NCBI RefSeq assembly: GCF_013280595.1
Contig: NZ_JAAATY010000031.1
Coordinates: forward strand, 1-64,000
Source of the DNA: Kibdelosporangium persicum
GTDB taxonomy: Bacteria > Actinomycetota > Actinomycetes > Mycobacteriales > Pseudonocardiaceae
DNA length: 64,000 nt
Direction of reading: 5' to 3'
Both the position numbers and the translations under genes were made by a program. The notes beneath the pieces are model-generated. The model was not told where the DNA came from, ran no database searches, and saw nothing but the letters and a program-made list of their open reading frames with translations. Of this stretch, positions 54,932-63,973 are shown one piece after another (position 1 is the first letter of the stretch; every line of letters starts with the position of its first letter).

Positions 54932-56826
54932 GCGAGCTTGCGAGCGAATCATCCGGCGCAGGGCCGGGCTCAGGCGACGGGACTGCCGGACCGCGCGAGA
55001 TCCGTATGAGTCAGGACGAGTCGTGGCGCGGGGTCGCGGCCGAAGAGGTCCAGGAACTGGACTCCGTGGTGGGCGCCAAGTTGCAGGCCCGCTCGCGCAA
55101 GCTGCTCGGGTCGTTGATCCGCCCGCGCCTCTGGCCGGCCGCGGCCGCGCTGACCCTGGTGATCCTGCAGAACCTGTCGTCGCTGGCGGGTCCGTTGCTG
55201 ATCGCCGCGGCGATCGACACCGGTATCCCGTCGGCGATGAACGGTGACCACAGCGTTCTCGCCTGGTGCATCGGCGCGTACGCCTTCAGCGCGATCGCGA
55301 ACTCCGGCCTGCTGATGGCGTTCCAGCGGCTGGCCGCCCGGATCAGCCAGGACGTGCTGCTCGACCTGCGGCAGCGGCTGTTCCGGCACGTGCAGCGGCT
55401 TTCCTTGTCGTTCCACGAGTCCTACACCTCAGGCAAGGTGATCTCGCGGCTGACCGCGGACATGGAGTCGATCAACAAGCTGTTGGAGGACGGCTTGGAC
55501 AACATGCTCAACGCGATCCTGTCGCTGGTTTTCATCGGCACGCTGTTGCTGGTCCTGGACGTCCCGCTGGCGTTGATCGTGATGGCCGGGTTCGTCCCGC
55601 TGGTCCTCATGCTGCGCTGGTTCCGGAACACGTCGGGCCGGGCGTACCGGCACACGCGCGGCGCGATCGCCAAGGTGATCGTGCAGTTCGTCGAGACCAT
55701 GAACGGAATCCGCGCGGTGCAGGCGTTCCGCCGGGAACGCCGCAACGAGGCCATCATGAACGTCGAGAACGTCGCGTACCGGGACGCCAACCACACCGCG
55801 ATCGGCGCGGTGGCGACGTTCGTGGCGAGCGTGCGGTTCATCGGCAACCTGTCGCTGGCGATCGTGCTGGGCGTCGGCGCGTGGCGGGTGACCGGCGGCA
55901 GCATGGAACTCGGCGTGCTGACCGCGTTCACGCTGTACCTGCGGCGGTTCTACGACCCGCTGGACGACCTGGCGCAGGTCGCGAACTCCTACGCGTCGGC
56001 GAGCGCGGCACTGGAGAAGATCTCCGGCGTGCTCGAAGAGGCGCCTGCGGTCGTCGAGCCCGCGAAGCCGAAGCTGTTGCCCCGCGCGGGAACCATCGAG
56101 TTCGACAACGTGGAGTTCCGGTACGGCCCGGACGGGCCGGTGGTGCTGCCGGCGTTCGACCTGACCATCCCGGCCGGGCAGACCGTCGCCCTGGTCGGCG
56201 CGACCGGCGCGGGCAAGTCCACGATCGCCAAGCTGGTCGGCCGGTTCTACGACCCCACAGCGGGGTCCGTCCGGCTGTCCGGAGTGGACCTGCGGGACGC
56301 CGCGGACGCGGACCTGCGGTCCAAGGTGGTCACCGTGACCCAGGAGAACTTCCTGTTCTCCGGCTCGGTCGCGGACAACATCGCGCTCGGCAGGCCCTCG
56401 GCGAGCCGCGGCGAGATCGAGTCGGCAGCCGCGGCGGTCGGCGCGCACGAGTTCATCGCGGCCCTGCCGGACGGCTACGACACTGACGTGCGCAAGCGCG
56501 GCGGCAGGCTTTCCGCGGGCCAACGCCAGCTGGTCGCGTTCGCGCGGGCGTTTCTGGCCGACCCGGCCGTGCTGGTCCTCGACGAGGCCACGTCCAGCCT
56601 GGACGTTCCCGGCGAGCGGGCGGTGCAGGCCGCGCTGGAGACCGTGCTGACCGACCGGACCGCGTTGATCATCGCGCACCGGCTGTCGACCGTGCTGATC
56701 GCCGACAGGGTGCTCGTGGTCGACGGCGGCCGGATCGTCGAGGACGGTTCCCCCGCCGACCTCATCGCCGCAGGTGACGGCGAGTTCGCCAGCCTGCACC
56801 GCGCCTGGCTCGACTCCCTCGCCTGA
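54928..56826 (+). CDS. Heterodimeric ABC exporter, subunit 2
   Basis: A 632-residue half-transporter with an N-terminal acidic extension (about 50 residues), six TM helices and a canonical NBD: Walker [10 protein letters not shown] (near residue 425), Walker [12 protein letters not shown] with the catalytic Glu. Its signature reads RLSAGQRQ instead of LSGGQ, which is the complementary change expected for the degenerate composite site shared with subunit 1. Multidrug or lipid export is likely; the substrate is unknown. Palindrome copy 6 follows the stop. Confidence 0.92.
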   Translation: MSELASESSGAGPGSGDGTAGPREIRMSQDESWRGVAAEEVQELDSVVGAKLQARSRKLLGSLIRPRLWPAAAALTLVILQNLSSLAGPLLIAAAIDTGIPSAMNGDHSVLAWCIGAYAFSAIANSGLLMAFQRLAARISQDVLLDLRQRLFRHVQRLSLSFHESYTSGKVISRLTADMESINKLLEDGLDNMLNAILSLVFIGTLLLVLDVPLALIVMAGFVPLVLMLRWFRNTSGRAYRHTRGAIAKVIVQFVETMNGIRAVQAFRRERRNEAIMNVENVAYRDANHTAIGAVATFVASVRFIGNLSLAIVLGVGAWRVTGGSMELGVLTAFTLYLRRFYDPLDDLAQVANSYASASAALEKISGVLEEAPAVVEPAKPKLLPRAGTIEFDNVEFRYGPDGPVVLPAFDLTIPAGQTVALVGATGAGKSTIAKLVGRFYDPTAGSVRLSGVDLRDAADADLRSKVVTVTQENFLFSGSVADNIALGRPSASRGEIESAAAAVGAHEFIAALPDGYDTDVRKRGGRLSAGQRQLVAFARAFLADPAVLVLDEATSSLDVPGERAVQAALETVLTDRTALIIAHRLSTVLIADRVLVVDGGRIVEDGSPADLIAAGDGEFASLHRAWLDSLA

Positions 56827-56831
56827 ACCCC

Positions 56832-56877
56832 CTCGTGAGTGTTTATCAGGGTTCTAACACTGATAAACACTCACGAG
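56832..56877. repeat. Dispersed palindrome, copy 6
   Basis: 17-bp perfect arms CTCGTGAGTGTTTATCA and complement, between the convergent ABC exporter and DUF2537 genes; it abuts the DUF2537 stop codon (56880-56878). Confidence 0.92.
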
Positions 56878-57459
56878 TCAGAGGAGGACGAAGATCAGGG
56901 CGATCCAGCCGAGGGCGAGGCCGGACGCGACGCCGAAGGCGACCCAGCGCCAGATCAGGACGCGGCGGGCCAGCCACACCGACGGGGCTAGGCCCGCGGT
57001 GACCACTATGTTCGCGCCGATCGCCAGCAACCCGCTGGTCTCGTTCAGCGTGATCGCCAGAGTCAGCACCGCCGTGATCGTGACGACCGCCATCAACGCG
57101 CTCACTGTCAGACCGGTCAGCCACGGGGTGGGCTCCGGTGCGGGCAGCGCGGACGCTGGTGACGGCGGCGCGGCGTCCACGAACAGAACTTCACCCGTCA
57201 AGGGGTCGTGGTAGCTCACCGTGGTCTCCAGGACGGCCGAAAGCCTGTCCGCGAGCTGCATGCCACGCCGTGACACGAGCACGGCGGCTGAGGCGTCCTC
57301 GGGTGCGTCCGCGCGCTGCATGGCGGCCACGACCTGGGCCCATTCGTCCAGCGCGGTGGTCAACTCGGCGGGCACGTCGAGCACCGCCGGGTCGATGACC
57401 CGGTCATCCGGCCCCACGAGCTCGGCTCGCTCACCGTTCGTGCGCAGTTCCACGGCCAC
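56878..57459 (-). CDS. DUF2537 membrane protein
   Basis: A 193-residue protein: soluble N-terminal part with VELRTNGERAELVGPDDRVI and YHDPLTGEVLFVDA, a Pro-rich linker and two to three C-terminal TM helices (about residues 113-192). This family always neighbours a TrmH-like methyltransferase in actinobacteria (as in mycobacteria). Its start is 2 nt after that gene's stop. Function unknown. Confidence 0.85.
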   Translation of the reverse strand: MAVELRTNGERAELVGPDDRVIDPAVLDVPAELTTALDEWAQVVAAMQRADAPEDASAAVLVSRRGMQLADRLSAVLETTVSYHDPLTGEVLFVDAAPPSPASALPAPEPTPWLTGLTVSALMAVVTITAVLTLAITLNETSGLLAIGANIVVTAGLAPSVWLARRVLIWRWVAFGVASGLALGWIALIFVLL

Positions 57460-57461
57460 AG

Positions 57462-58256
57462 CTAACCAGGCCCGAGGGCGTAAAAGGCCACGGCACCGGC
57501 CGTGGCGACGTTCAACGAGTCAACACCACCCGACATGGGGATACGCACAGCGTGATCGGCCGCGTCGATCGCCACGCCGGTCAGGCCGGGCCCTTCGGAG
57601 CCGAGCAGCACGGCGACCGGCCCGCCGGCGTCGACCTCGTCCAGCGGAAGCGAATCGGCCCTCGGGGTCAACGCCAGGACCTGGAAACCCTTGCTCCGCA
57701 GAAACTCCAGGGCGCCGGGCCATTCGGTCACGTTCGTGAACGGCACCGCCAGCACGTGCCCCATGGAAACGCGCACACTGCGGCGGTACAACGGATCGCT
57801 GCAACCAGGTCCGAGCACCACGCCACCCCACCCGAGCGCGGCCACGTTGCGGAACAGGGCGCCGAGATTCTCGTGGTCACCGACGCCTTCCAGGACCACG
57901 AGCCGTTTCGCCCTCGCCAGGTCCTCCAGGCCCCACGGCGCCGCCCGGTCGGCGACCGCCAGCACGCCACGGTTCAGGTGGAACCCGACGACCTCGGCCA
58001 TCACGTCGGCTGATGTGACGTATGCCGGGATCGAACCGTCCACTTCGGCGTCGAGCTCGGCGATCCGCCGCTCGACCCCCAGCAGCGAACGCACCGGGTA
58101 CGGCGAGGCGAGCAGGCGCCGGACGACCACCACGCCCTCGGCGATGACCAGGCCTTTGCCGCCCGGCCGGTCCGGCCTGCGATCGGCCGTGGTGAGGTCG
58201 CGGAAGTCGGCCAGCCGCTCGTCCGCCGGGTCTGTTATCCGGATCACTTCGGCCAC
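57462..58256 (-). CDS. TrmH-family (SPOUT) RNA methyltransferase
   Basis: A 264-residue SAM-dependent RNA 2'-O-methyltransferase. N-terminal substrate-binding part (KGLVIAEGVVVVRRLLAS), then SPOUT knot motifs: VLEGVGDHENLGALFRNVAA (motif 1), VAVLLGSEGPGL (motif 2) and RIPMSGGVDSLNVATAGAVA (motif 3). Target probably rRNA or tRNA; position unknown. Corresponds to mycobacterial Rv0881. ATG start, operon with DUF2537. Confidence 0.92.
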   Translation of the reverse strand: MAEVIRITDPADERLADFRDLTTADRRPDRPGGKGLVIAEGVVVVRRLLASPYPVRSLLGVERRIAELDAEVDGSIPAYVTSADVMAEVVGFHLNRGVLAVADRAAPWGLEDLARAKRLVVLEGVGDHENLGALFRNVAALGWGGVVLGPGCSDPLYRRSVRVSMGHVLAVPFTNVTEWPGALEFLRSKGFQVLALTPRADSLPLDEVDAGGPVAVLLGSEGPGLTGVAIDAADHAVRIPMSGGVDSLNVATAGAVAFYALGPG

Positions 58257-58445
58257 GGGGTGATCTTCGCATGATTGGCGCTTCCGGTTGGCGGGAAACC
58301 CAGCTATGACAACCGGCCTTTCTACAGCGGAGCGTTATACACGGGTGACGGACAGCACCGATTTGGCCGCTAGCAATTCCGCTAGTTGTTGTGTCAACGT
58401 TGGATTTCCCGCTAGTGGCGCCGAGCCGAGCGAAGGGGAGGCGGC

Positions 58446-59942
58446 ATGGGAAGGGACGTGACGACCGGGGCCTACTCCCGGGAGGAGCGCCAACGGTATC
58501 GCCGCAAGGTCCAGCGGTGTCTTGACGCATTGGCCGCGATGCTCACCAGTGAAACGTTCGCGTTCCACCGCAGGCACATGGGCCTGGAGATCGAGCTCAA
58601 CCTGGTGGACGACAAGCTCAGCCCGGCGATGACCAACGCCGTGGTGCTGGAGAAGATCGCGGACCCGGACTTCACGCTGGAACTGGGGCAGCACAACCTC
58701 GAACTGAACGTCCGGCCGCGCCCGCTGGACGGCAGCGGGGCGATCGAACTGGAACAGGACATCCGCTCCTCCTTGACCAGAGCCAACTCCAAGGCGCACG
58801 ACGCGGGCTCGGACATCGTGATGATCGGCACCCTGCCCACATTGCGGGAAGAGCACTTCGACGCCCGCTGGCTCTCCCCAAGCAGCCGCTACGCGGTGCT
58901 CAACGAGCGGATCTTCGCCGCGCGCGGCGAGGAAATGCTGCTGCACATGGAAGGCGACGCGTTGCCCGGCCGCGGGCCGGACCGGCTGCGCAGTTACGCG
59001 GAGTCGATCCTGCCCGAGGCGGCGTGCACGTCCGCGCAGCTGCATCTGCAGGTCGCGCCCGAGGACTTCGCCGCGCACTGGAACGCGGCGCAGTGCCTGG
59101 CCGGGCCCCAGGTCGCGCTCGCCGCGAATTCGCCTTTCCTGCTGGGCAAGGCACTCTGGCACGAGACCAGGATCCCGTTGTTCGAACAGGCCACCGACAC
59201 CCGGCCGGAGGAGCTGAAGAACCAGGGTGTGCGGCCGCGGGTCTGGTTCGGCGAACGGTGGATCACGTCCATTTTCGACCTGTTCGAGGAGAACGTCCGG
59301 TACTTCCCCGGGCTGCTGCCGGAGGTCGAGGACGAGGACCCGATGGCCGAACTGGCCGAGGGCCGGGTGCCCGCACTGCGGGAACTGAGGCTCCACAACG
59401 GAACGATCTGGCGGTGGAACCGTCCGGTCTACGACGTGGTGGACGGCGTGCCGCACCTGCGGGTGGAGAACCGGGTGCTGCCCGCCGGTCCGACCGTTGT
59501 GGACCTGATCGCCAACGCCGCGTTCTTCTACGGCGCGCAACGCGCACTGGTCAACGAGGATCGTCCACTCTGGACGCAGATGTCGTTCCAGGCGGCCGAG
59601 GAGAACCTGTACTCGGCGGCCCGGCACGGTTTCGGCGCGCAGCTGTACTGGCCGGGCATCGGCTGGATCCCGCCGGACGAGCTCGTCCTGCGGCGACTGC
59701 TTCCCATGGCGCACGAGGGTTTGCGCGACTGTGGCGTGTCGGATGCCGCGCGGGAGCGGTACCTCGACATCATCGAGCAGCGCTGCGTGGCCCGCCGCAA
59801 CGGCGCCTCGTGGCAACGGGAGACCGTCGCCACGATGGAGCAGCGCGGGATGAACCGGGACGCGGCACTCGTCGGCATGCTGCGGGCGTACATGCAACTG
59901 ATGCACACCGGGGAGCCTGTGCACACGTGGCCGGTCGGTTAA
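58446..59942 (+). CDS. Glutamate-cysteine ligase-like protein (GCS2 family)
   Basis: A 498-residue carboxylate-amine ligase of the GCS2 type. Metal/ATP motifs: HMGLEIELNLVD (near residue 43), LELGQHNLELNVRP, SAQLHLQV, and the central TIWRWNRPVYD and RVENRVLPAGPT. GGGGAGG precedes the ATG. Actinobacteria make mycothiol and lack glutathione, so the product may be a gamma-glutamyl compound other than glutathione (e.g. ergothioneine- or other small-molecule pathways); this is open. Confidence 0.85.
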   Translation: MGRDVTTGAYSREERQRYRRKVQRCLDALAAMLTSETFAFHRRHMGLEIELNLVDDKLSPAMTNAVVLEKIADPDFTLELGQHNLELNVRPRPLDGSGAIELEQDIRSSLTRANSKAHDAGSDIVMIGTLPTLREEHFDARWLSPSSRYAVLNERIFAARGEEMLLHMEGDALPGRGPDRLRSYAESILPEAACTSAQLHLQVAPEDFAAHWNAAQCLAGPQVALAANSPFLLGKALWHETRIPLFEQATDTRPEELKNQGVRPRVWFGERWITSIFDLFEENVRYFPGLLPEVEDEDPMAELAEGRVPALRELRLHNGTIWRWNRPVYDVVDGVPHLRVENRVLPAGPTVVDLIANAAFFYGAQRALVNEDRPLWTQMSFQAAEENLYSAARHGFGAQLYWPGIGWIPPDELVLRRLLPMAHEGLRDCGVSDAARERYLDIIEQRCVARRNGASWQRETVATMEQRGMNRDAALVGMLRAYMQLMHTGEPVHTWPVG

Positions 59943-59951
59943 TGTCAACGC

Positions 59952-60548
59952 ATGCCGAAAATCCTCGGCGAATCGCTGGCCGAGCACCGCTCGCAGGTGC
60001 GGGCGAAGGTGTTCGACGCGATGCGCACGCTGCTGTACACGCGCGGCTTCGACGCGATCACGCTGTCCGGCGTGGCCTCGGCGGCCGGAGTCGGCCGGAC
60101 GGCGATCTACAACCACTTCCCTGACCGGGAATCACTGCTGGTCGCGTTCGTCGAACACGAGACCTCGCAGTACGTGACCCGGCTACGGGAGGCGCTCGCC
60201 GCGGTGGACGACCCGGTCGAGGCGTTGGCCGTGTTCGTCCGCATGCAGTTGCGAGTGCTTGCCGGGCGGCACACGCCGCCAGGCGCGAAGCTCAACGCCT
60301 TGCTGTCGCCGGAGGCGTACCAGCGGATGGCCGAGCACGTGGATCCGATCACCGCGGAGCTGCGGTCGATCCTGGAGTCGGGCGTCTCATCAGGGCAGAT
60401 GGTGGCCGAGGACGTGGACGTCCTGGTCACGATGATCACGGCGAGTCTGGCGTCTCGCGAGGTCGTGGACGCCGGAGCGGAGCTGGAAGACACGATCGAG
60501 ACCGCTGTGCGCTTCGTCCTGCGAGGAGTCGGAGTTAGGGTGGCCTAA
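59952..60548 (+). CDS. TetR-family regulator next to heme oxygenase
   Basis: A 198-residue TetR protein with HTH ITLSGVASAAGVGRTAIYNH (residues about 37-56). The ATG lies 7 nt after TTAATG without a ribosome site, suggesting a leaderless mRNA. Its stop codon is inside an IdeR-like iron box (60535-60553) and it is followed by the heme oxygenase gene; the palindrome TCTGACA-GTGG-TGTCAGA in that gene's leader is a plausible operator for this protein. Confidence 0.87.
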   Translation: MPKILGESLAEHRSQVRAKVFDAMRTLLYTRGFDAITLSGVASAAGVGRTAIYNHFPDRESLLVAFVEHETSQYVTRLREALAAVDDPVEALAVFVRMQLRVLAGRHTPPGAKLNALLSPEAYQRMAEHVDPITAELRSILESGVSSGQMVAEDVDVLVTMITASLASREVVDAGAELEDTIETAVRFVLRGVGVRVA

Positions 60549-60553
60549 CCGCA
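60535..60553 (+). promoter_or_regulatory. IdeR/DtxR-like iron box before heme oxygenase
   Basis: TTAGGGTGGCCTAACCGCA matches the 19-bp consensus TTAGGTTAGGCTAACCTAA at about 14 positions. It overlaps the tetR stop and lies just upstream of a -10-like TATCCT (60564-60569). Confidence 0.6.
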
Positions 60554-60571
60554 CGAGGTGATCTATCCTTT

Positions 60572-60589
60572 TCTGACAGTGGTGTCAGA
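60572..60589 (+). promoter_or_regulatory. TetR-operator-like palindrome in heme oxygenase leader
   Basis: TCTGACA-GTGG-TGTCAGA, downstream of the -10 box and immediately before the ribosome site AAGGAG. Bound regulator would block elongation or initiation. Confidence 0.6.
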
Positions 60590-60605
60590 TAAAGGAGCCG
60601 TGCGC

Positions 60606-61256
60606 ATGAGCCCGACGTTCTCGGAAACCCTGCGAGCTGCGACGTTGCCCGTGCACGAGCAGGCCAACCACTCGCCCTACATCTCGGCGCTGCTGGGCGG
60701 AGAGTTGTCGGTGGACGCGTTCGCGGCGCTGGCCGGCCAGTTGTACTTCGTCTACTCGGCGCTGGAGGACGCGGCCGAGGCGATGAAGGACGACCCGATC
60801 GCGGGAAGGTTCGTGTTCCCGGAGCTCAACCGCGGGGACGCGCTGCGGCAGGACATGGCCTACTACTTCGGGCCGTCCTGGCAGTCCGTGATCACACCGC
60901 TGCCCGCGACGTCGGCGTACTGCGACCGCATCCGCGAGGCAGGTCTCTCGTGGTCAGGCGGGTTCGTGGCGCACCACTACACGCGCTACCTCGGCGACAT
61001 CGCCGGTGGCCAGATCATCCGGCACAAGCTCCGCAAGCTGCACGGGGTCGAGGGCCCCGGGTCGATGTTCTACGTCTTCGACCAGATCCCGAGCGCGCCC
61101 AGGTTCCGGGACAACTACCGCGCGCTGCTGAACGACGCGCCATGGACTGCCCAGGAGCGCAAGGACGTGATCATGGAGAGCATCCGCGCGTACGAGCTCA
61201 ACGTGGGCGTTTTCGCCGCTCTCGCCGACGAGATGCCCAGGTATTCCATGTCCTGA
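60606..61256 (+). CDS. Heme oxygenase (biliverdin-producing)
   Basis: A 216-residue heme oxygenase that opens heme to biliverdin, CO and Fe2+ for iron recovery. Proximal His in RAATLPVHEQANHSPY (near residue 17), and distal-helix glycines in RYLGDIAGGQIIRHKL (near residue 127). ATG 60606 is 8 nt after AAGGAG. The upstream iron box fits DtxR-type control known for corynebacterial hmuO. Confidence 0.95.
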   Translation: MSPTFSETLRAATLPVHEQANHSPYISALLGGELSVDAFAALAGQLYFVYSALEDAAEAMKDDPIAGRFVFPELNRGDALRQDMAYYFGPSWQSVITPLPATSAYCDRIREAGLSWSGGFVAHHYTRYLGDIAGGQIIRHKLRKLHGVEGPGSMFYVFDQIPSAPRFRDNYRALLNDAPWTAQERKDVIMESIRAYELNVGVFAALADEMPRYSMS

Positions 61257-61290
61257 GCGTGATCATGGTCGCCTGACGCCGGCCCTCTTA

Positions 61291-61324
61291 TTGCGAGTAG
61301 GTTGCAAGTAGCAGATACTTGCAA
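61291..61324 (+). promoter_or_regulatory. sod promoter with overlapping inverted repeat
   Basis: -35 TTGCGA (61291-61296), 17-bp spacer, -10 GATACT (61314-61319). The inverted repeat TTGCAAGTA-GCAGA-TACTTGCAA (61302-61324) covers spacer and -10, with an extra half-site TTGCGAGTA at 61291. Fur-family (Nur-like) repressors bind TTGCA-type repeats before Fe-sod in Streptomyces. Confidence 0.65.
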
Positions 61325-61346
61325 TGCCTACCCGTAAGGAGGGCCG

Positions 61347-61979
61347 ATGGCCCCGTACGTCCTGCCGGACCTGGACTACGACTACGGCGACCTCGAGCCG
61401 GCGATCATCGGTGAGATCAACGAGCTGCACCACGGCAAGCACCACGCCGCGTACGTCAAGGGCGCCAACGACACGCTGGAGAAGATCGACGAGGCCCGTG
61501 ACAAGGGCGACTTCGGCTCCATCGTCGGCCTGGAGACGACACTGGCGTTCAACCTCGCCGGCCACTCCCTGCACCAGGTGTGGTGGAAGAACCTCAGCCC
61601 GAACGGCGGCGACAAGCCGACCGGTGAGCTGGCCGCGGCGATCGACGAGTTCTTCGGCTCGTTCGACAAGCTGCGCGCCCAGCTGAACGCGGCGGCCACC
61701 ACGATCCAGGGGTCCGGCTGGGGCATCCTGTCCTGGGACCCGGTCGGCCGGCGCCTGCTGACCCAGCAGCTGAAGGACCATCACGCGAACCTGTCGATCG
61801 CCACGACGCCGCTGCTGGCGTTCGACGTGTGGGAGCACGCGTACTACCTGCAGTACCGCAACGTGAAGGCCGACTACATCAACGCGCTGTGGAACGTCGT
61901 CAACTGGGAGGACGTCAACCAGCGCTTCGTCGACGCCCGTAACGGACTGAACGGCCTGCGAGTCCCGCAGGCCCAGTGA
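61347..61979 (+). CDS. sodA: Superoxide dismutase [Fe/Mn]
   Basis: A 210-residue Fe/Mn-type SOD. Metal ligands: His in [14 protein letters not shown] (near residue 28), His in [10 protein letters not shown] (near 76), Asp and His in [14 protein letters not shown] (near 160). AAGGAGG precedes the ATG. Actinobacterial Mn/Fe preference cannot be fixed from the ligands alone. Control by a Fur/Nur-type repressor is suggested by the promoter repeat. A strong 17-bp hairpin terminates the gene. Confidence 0.96.
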   Translation: MAPYVLPDLDYDYGDLEPAIIGEINELHHGKHHAAYVKGANDTLEKIDEARDKGDFGSIVGLETTLAFNLAGHSLHQVWWKNLSPNGGDKPTGELAAAIDEFFGSFDKLRAQLNAAATTIQGSGWGILSWDPVGRRLLTQQLKDHHANLSIATTPLLAFDVWEHAYYLQYRNVKADYINALWNVVNWEDVNQRFVDARNGLNGLRVPQAQ

Positions 61980-62014
61980 AAGCCTGGCAGCGGATGCTCC
62001 GACAAGCGAAGCTG

Positions 62015-62060
62015 CCATAAGGAACGCCCCCGGCCGGAAGGCTGGGGGCGTTCCTTATGG
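62015..62060 (+). terminator. sod terminator
   Basis: Perfect 17-bp stem opening CCATAAGGAACGCCCCC with a 12-nt loop, 36 bp after the stop. Confidence 0.88.
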
Positions 62061-62100
62061 CTTGTGCGCTACCCCGTTCATGCCACTGTTGCGGTGTTAG

Positions 62101-62119
62101 TGAGGGTAGGCTAACCTCA
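62101..62119 (+). promoter_or_regulatory. Orphan IdeR/DtxR-like iron box
   Basis: TGAGGGTAGGCTAACCTCA matches the 19-bp iron-box consensus at about 16 positions. It lies between the 3' ends of convergent sod and MFS genes, directly followed by a -10-like CATACT (62118-62123); no coding gene begins downstream. Confidence 0.7.
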
Positions 62120-62129
62120 TACTCGTCCG

Positions 62130-62195
62130 CTTCGTGGTGGGAGCGGCAGTCAGTTCGGGAACAGTGAGAACCCCGGCCCGCCGGCCGGGGTTCTC
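62130..62195 (+). ncRNA. Candidate small iron-regulated RNA
   Basis: A transcript from the CATACT box would start near 62130 and end at the perfect 13-bp hairpin GAGAACCCCGGCC / GGCCGGGGTTCTC (62166-62195), giving about 65 nt. Repression by the iron box when iron is plentiful would make it resemble RyhB-like or MrsI-type iron-sparing RNAs. The hairpin may instead simply terminate the convergent MFS gene. Confidence 0.3.
62166..62195. terminator. MFS-gene terminator hairpin
   Basis: Perfect 13-bp stem with loop cgcc, 16 bp past the MFS stop; it is also the possible end of the small RNA from the iron-box promoter. Confidence 0.8.
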
Positions 62196-62211
62196 ATCTC
62201 TTCGGTCCAGT

Positions 62212-63537
62212 TCACACGGTCCCGCGGGCCTCCACCCGGCGCGCGGCGAGACCGGCCCGCCAGCGCAGGACCAGGCCCAGGACCAGCGCCGCGAGGATCG
62301 ACATCACGCCGCCGACCAGGAACGTCGACCGGCCGCCGAACTGGTCGGCCAGCCAGCCCGTCATCGGGCCTGCGATCGGGTTCCCGCCCAGGAAGACCAG
62401 CATGTACAGGCCCATCACCCGGCCCCGCATCTCCTGGTCCACTGACAGCTGCACGGTGGTGTTGGCCGTGTTCATGAACGTCATCAGCACAAGGCCGACC
62501 GGGATCAGCGCGATCGCGAAGGACGTGTACGTCGGCATCAGCCCGGCCGCGATCTCCAGGACACCGAACACCAGCGCCGAGCCGAAGACCATGCGTAGCC
62601 TCGGCGTGCCGCGCACACTGCGTCGCGCCGCGAGCAGCGCGCCGGCGAGCGTGCCGACCGCGAGCATGGTGGACAGCAGGCCGTAGCCGTCGGCTTCCTT
62701 GTGGAAGACGTTCGCGGCCATGATCGCCAGCGTGGTGAAGAACGTGATGCCGAACGTGCTCACGCAGAACACCAGCGTCAGCACCGCCACCAGGTCGGCG
62801 CGGCCACGGACGTAGCGCAGGCCTTCGCGCAACTGCCCCTTCTTGCGCGCGATCACCGGTCCGCGGTGCAGTTCCGACGGCCGCATCATCAGCAGGCCGG
62901 TGATCACCGCGGCCGTGGTGGCCGCGTTGATCAGGAACACCACGCCGGTGCCGACCCAGATGATCAGCAGACCGGCCACGGCCGGGCCGACCACCCGGGC
63001 CAGGTTGAACGACGACGAGTTCAGCGCCACCGCGTTGCTGATCTGGCCGACGCCGACCATCTCGCTGGTGAACGACTGCCGCACCGGGGTCTCCAGCGCC
63101 ACGAACACACCGAACACCAGGCACAGCACGTAGACGTGCCAGACCTGGACCAGGCCGGAGACGTCCAGCACGCCGAGGATCACCGCACACCCGGCCATCG
63201 CGGACTGCAGGAGGATCAGCAGTTTGCGTTTGTCGAGACGGTCGGCGAGCACGCCCGCGTACAGCGACAGGAACAGCGTCGGCGCGAACTGCAGCGCGGC
63301 GGCGACGCCGAGCGCGACCGGGTTGTTGCCGGTGAGGGTGAAGACCAGCCAGTCCTGGGCGATCCGGTTCATCCAGGTGCCGACGTTGGAGACGACCTGG
63401 CCGGAGAAGAACAGCCGGTAGTTGCGGATCCGCAGGGAGGCGAAGGTGCCCTGCTTCGGCTGCTCCGGCGGTGGCGGTAGGTCTGAGTGGAAGTTGCTTG
63501 ACTTCTTCTCTCGGGTCCCACCCGTGCCGGTCAGCAC
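62212..63537 (-). CDS. MFS transporter (EntS-like)
   Basis: A 441-residue MFS_3/EntS-type exporter with a cytoplasmic N-terminus of about 35 residues and about 12 TM segments. Loop motif AGVLADRLDKRKLLI (loop 2-3) and ETPVRQSFTSEMVG. GTG 63537 is 4 nt after the marR stop, so it is co-transcribed with MarR. Matches in position the Rv0876c-type MFS gene near Rv0880 (from memory). An iron box lies beyond its 3' end, not its promoter. Confidence 0.88.
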   Translation of the reverse strand: MLTGTGGTREKKSSNFHSDLPPPPEQPKQGTFASLRIRNYRLFFSGQVVSNVGTWMNRIAQDWLVFTLTGNNPVALGVAAALQFAPTLFLSLYAGVLADRLDKRKLLILLQSAMAGCAVILGVLDVSGLVQVWHVYVLCLVFGVFVALETPVRQSFTSEMVGVGQISNAVALNSSSFNLARVVGPAVAGLLIIWVGTGVVFLINAATTAAVITGLLMMRPSELHRGPVIARKKGQLREGLRYVRGRADLVAVLTLVFCVSTFGITFFTTLAIMAANVFHKEADGYGLLSTMLAVGTLAGALLAARRSVRGTPRLRMVFGSALVFGVLEIAAGLMPTYTSFAIALIPVGLVLMTFMNTANTTVQLSVDQEMRGRVMGLYMLVFLGGNPIAGPMTGWLADQFGGRSTFLVGGVMSILAALVLGLVLRWRAGLAARRVEARGTV

Positions 63538-63541
63538 CTCT

Positions 63542-63973
63542 TTATTGCCCCGCCATCCTGTCGATGATCTCGGCCGCGCGGGAGAGCGTCTCCCGCTCGG
63601 ATTCGTCCAGTTCGGACAGTCGGGCGTCCAGCCAGGCCTCGCGGGCGGCCACGTCGGCCAGGATGTACCCCAGTCCCCGCTCGGTCAGCTCGACGATCAC
63701 CTGCCTGCCGTCGTTGGGATGGGCCCGCTTGCTGATGTAGCCCATGTCCTCGAGCGCGGCGATCACCCTCGTCATCGAGGGCGGCTGTACGCCTTCACGT
63801 GCGGCCAGTTCGCCGGGCGTCATCGGGCCGCACTTGTGCAGGCTGGACAACGCCGAGATCTGGCTCAACGTGACCGACTGACTTGTCCGTTGTGCCCGGA
63901 GCCTGCGGTTGAGACGCATCACCGACAGCCTGAGTCGGCTGGTCAGCGAGTGCTCATCGGCGGAACCGGACAC
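63542..63973 (-). CDS. MarR-family regulator
   Basis: A 143-residue winged-helix MarR protein: LSQISALSSLHKCGPMTPGE, recognition segment EGVQPPSMTRVIAALEDMGY and wing RAHPNDGRQVIVELTERG. Corresponds to mycobacterial Rv0880. GTG 63973 is 6 nt after TATGCT with no ribosome site, so it is probably leaderless. Represses or controls the downstream MFS gene. Confidence 0.92.
   Translation of the reverse strand: MSGSADEHSLTSRLRLSVMRLNRRLRAQRTSQSVTLSQISALSSLHKCGPMTPGELAAREGVQPPSMTRVIAALEDMGYISKRAHPNDGRQVIVELTERGLGYILADVAAREAWLDARLSELDESERETLSRAAEIIDRMAGQ

Noticed and set aside
58335-60116. Long minus-strand frame of about 590 codons
   Set aside because: Antisense to the glutamate-cysteine ligase-like gene, no recognisable domain.
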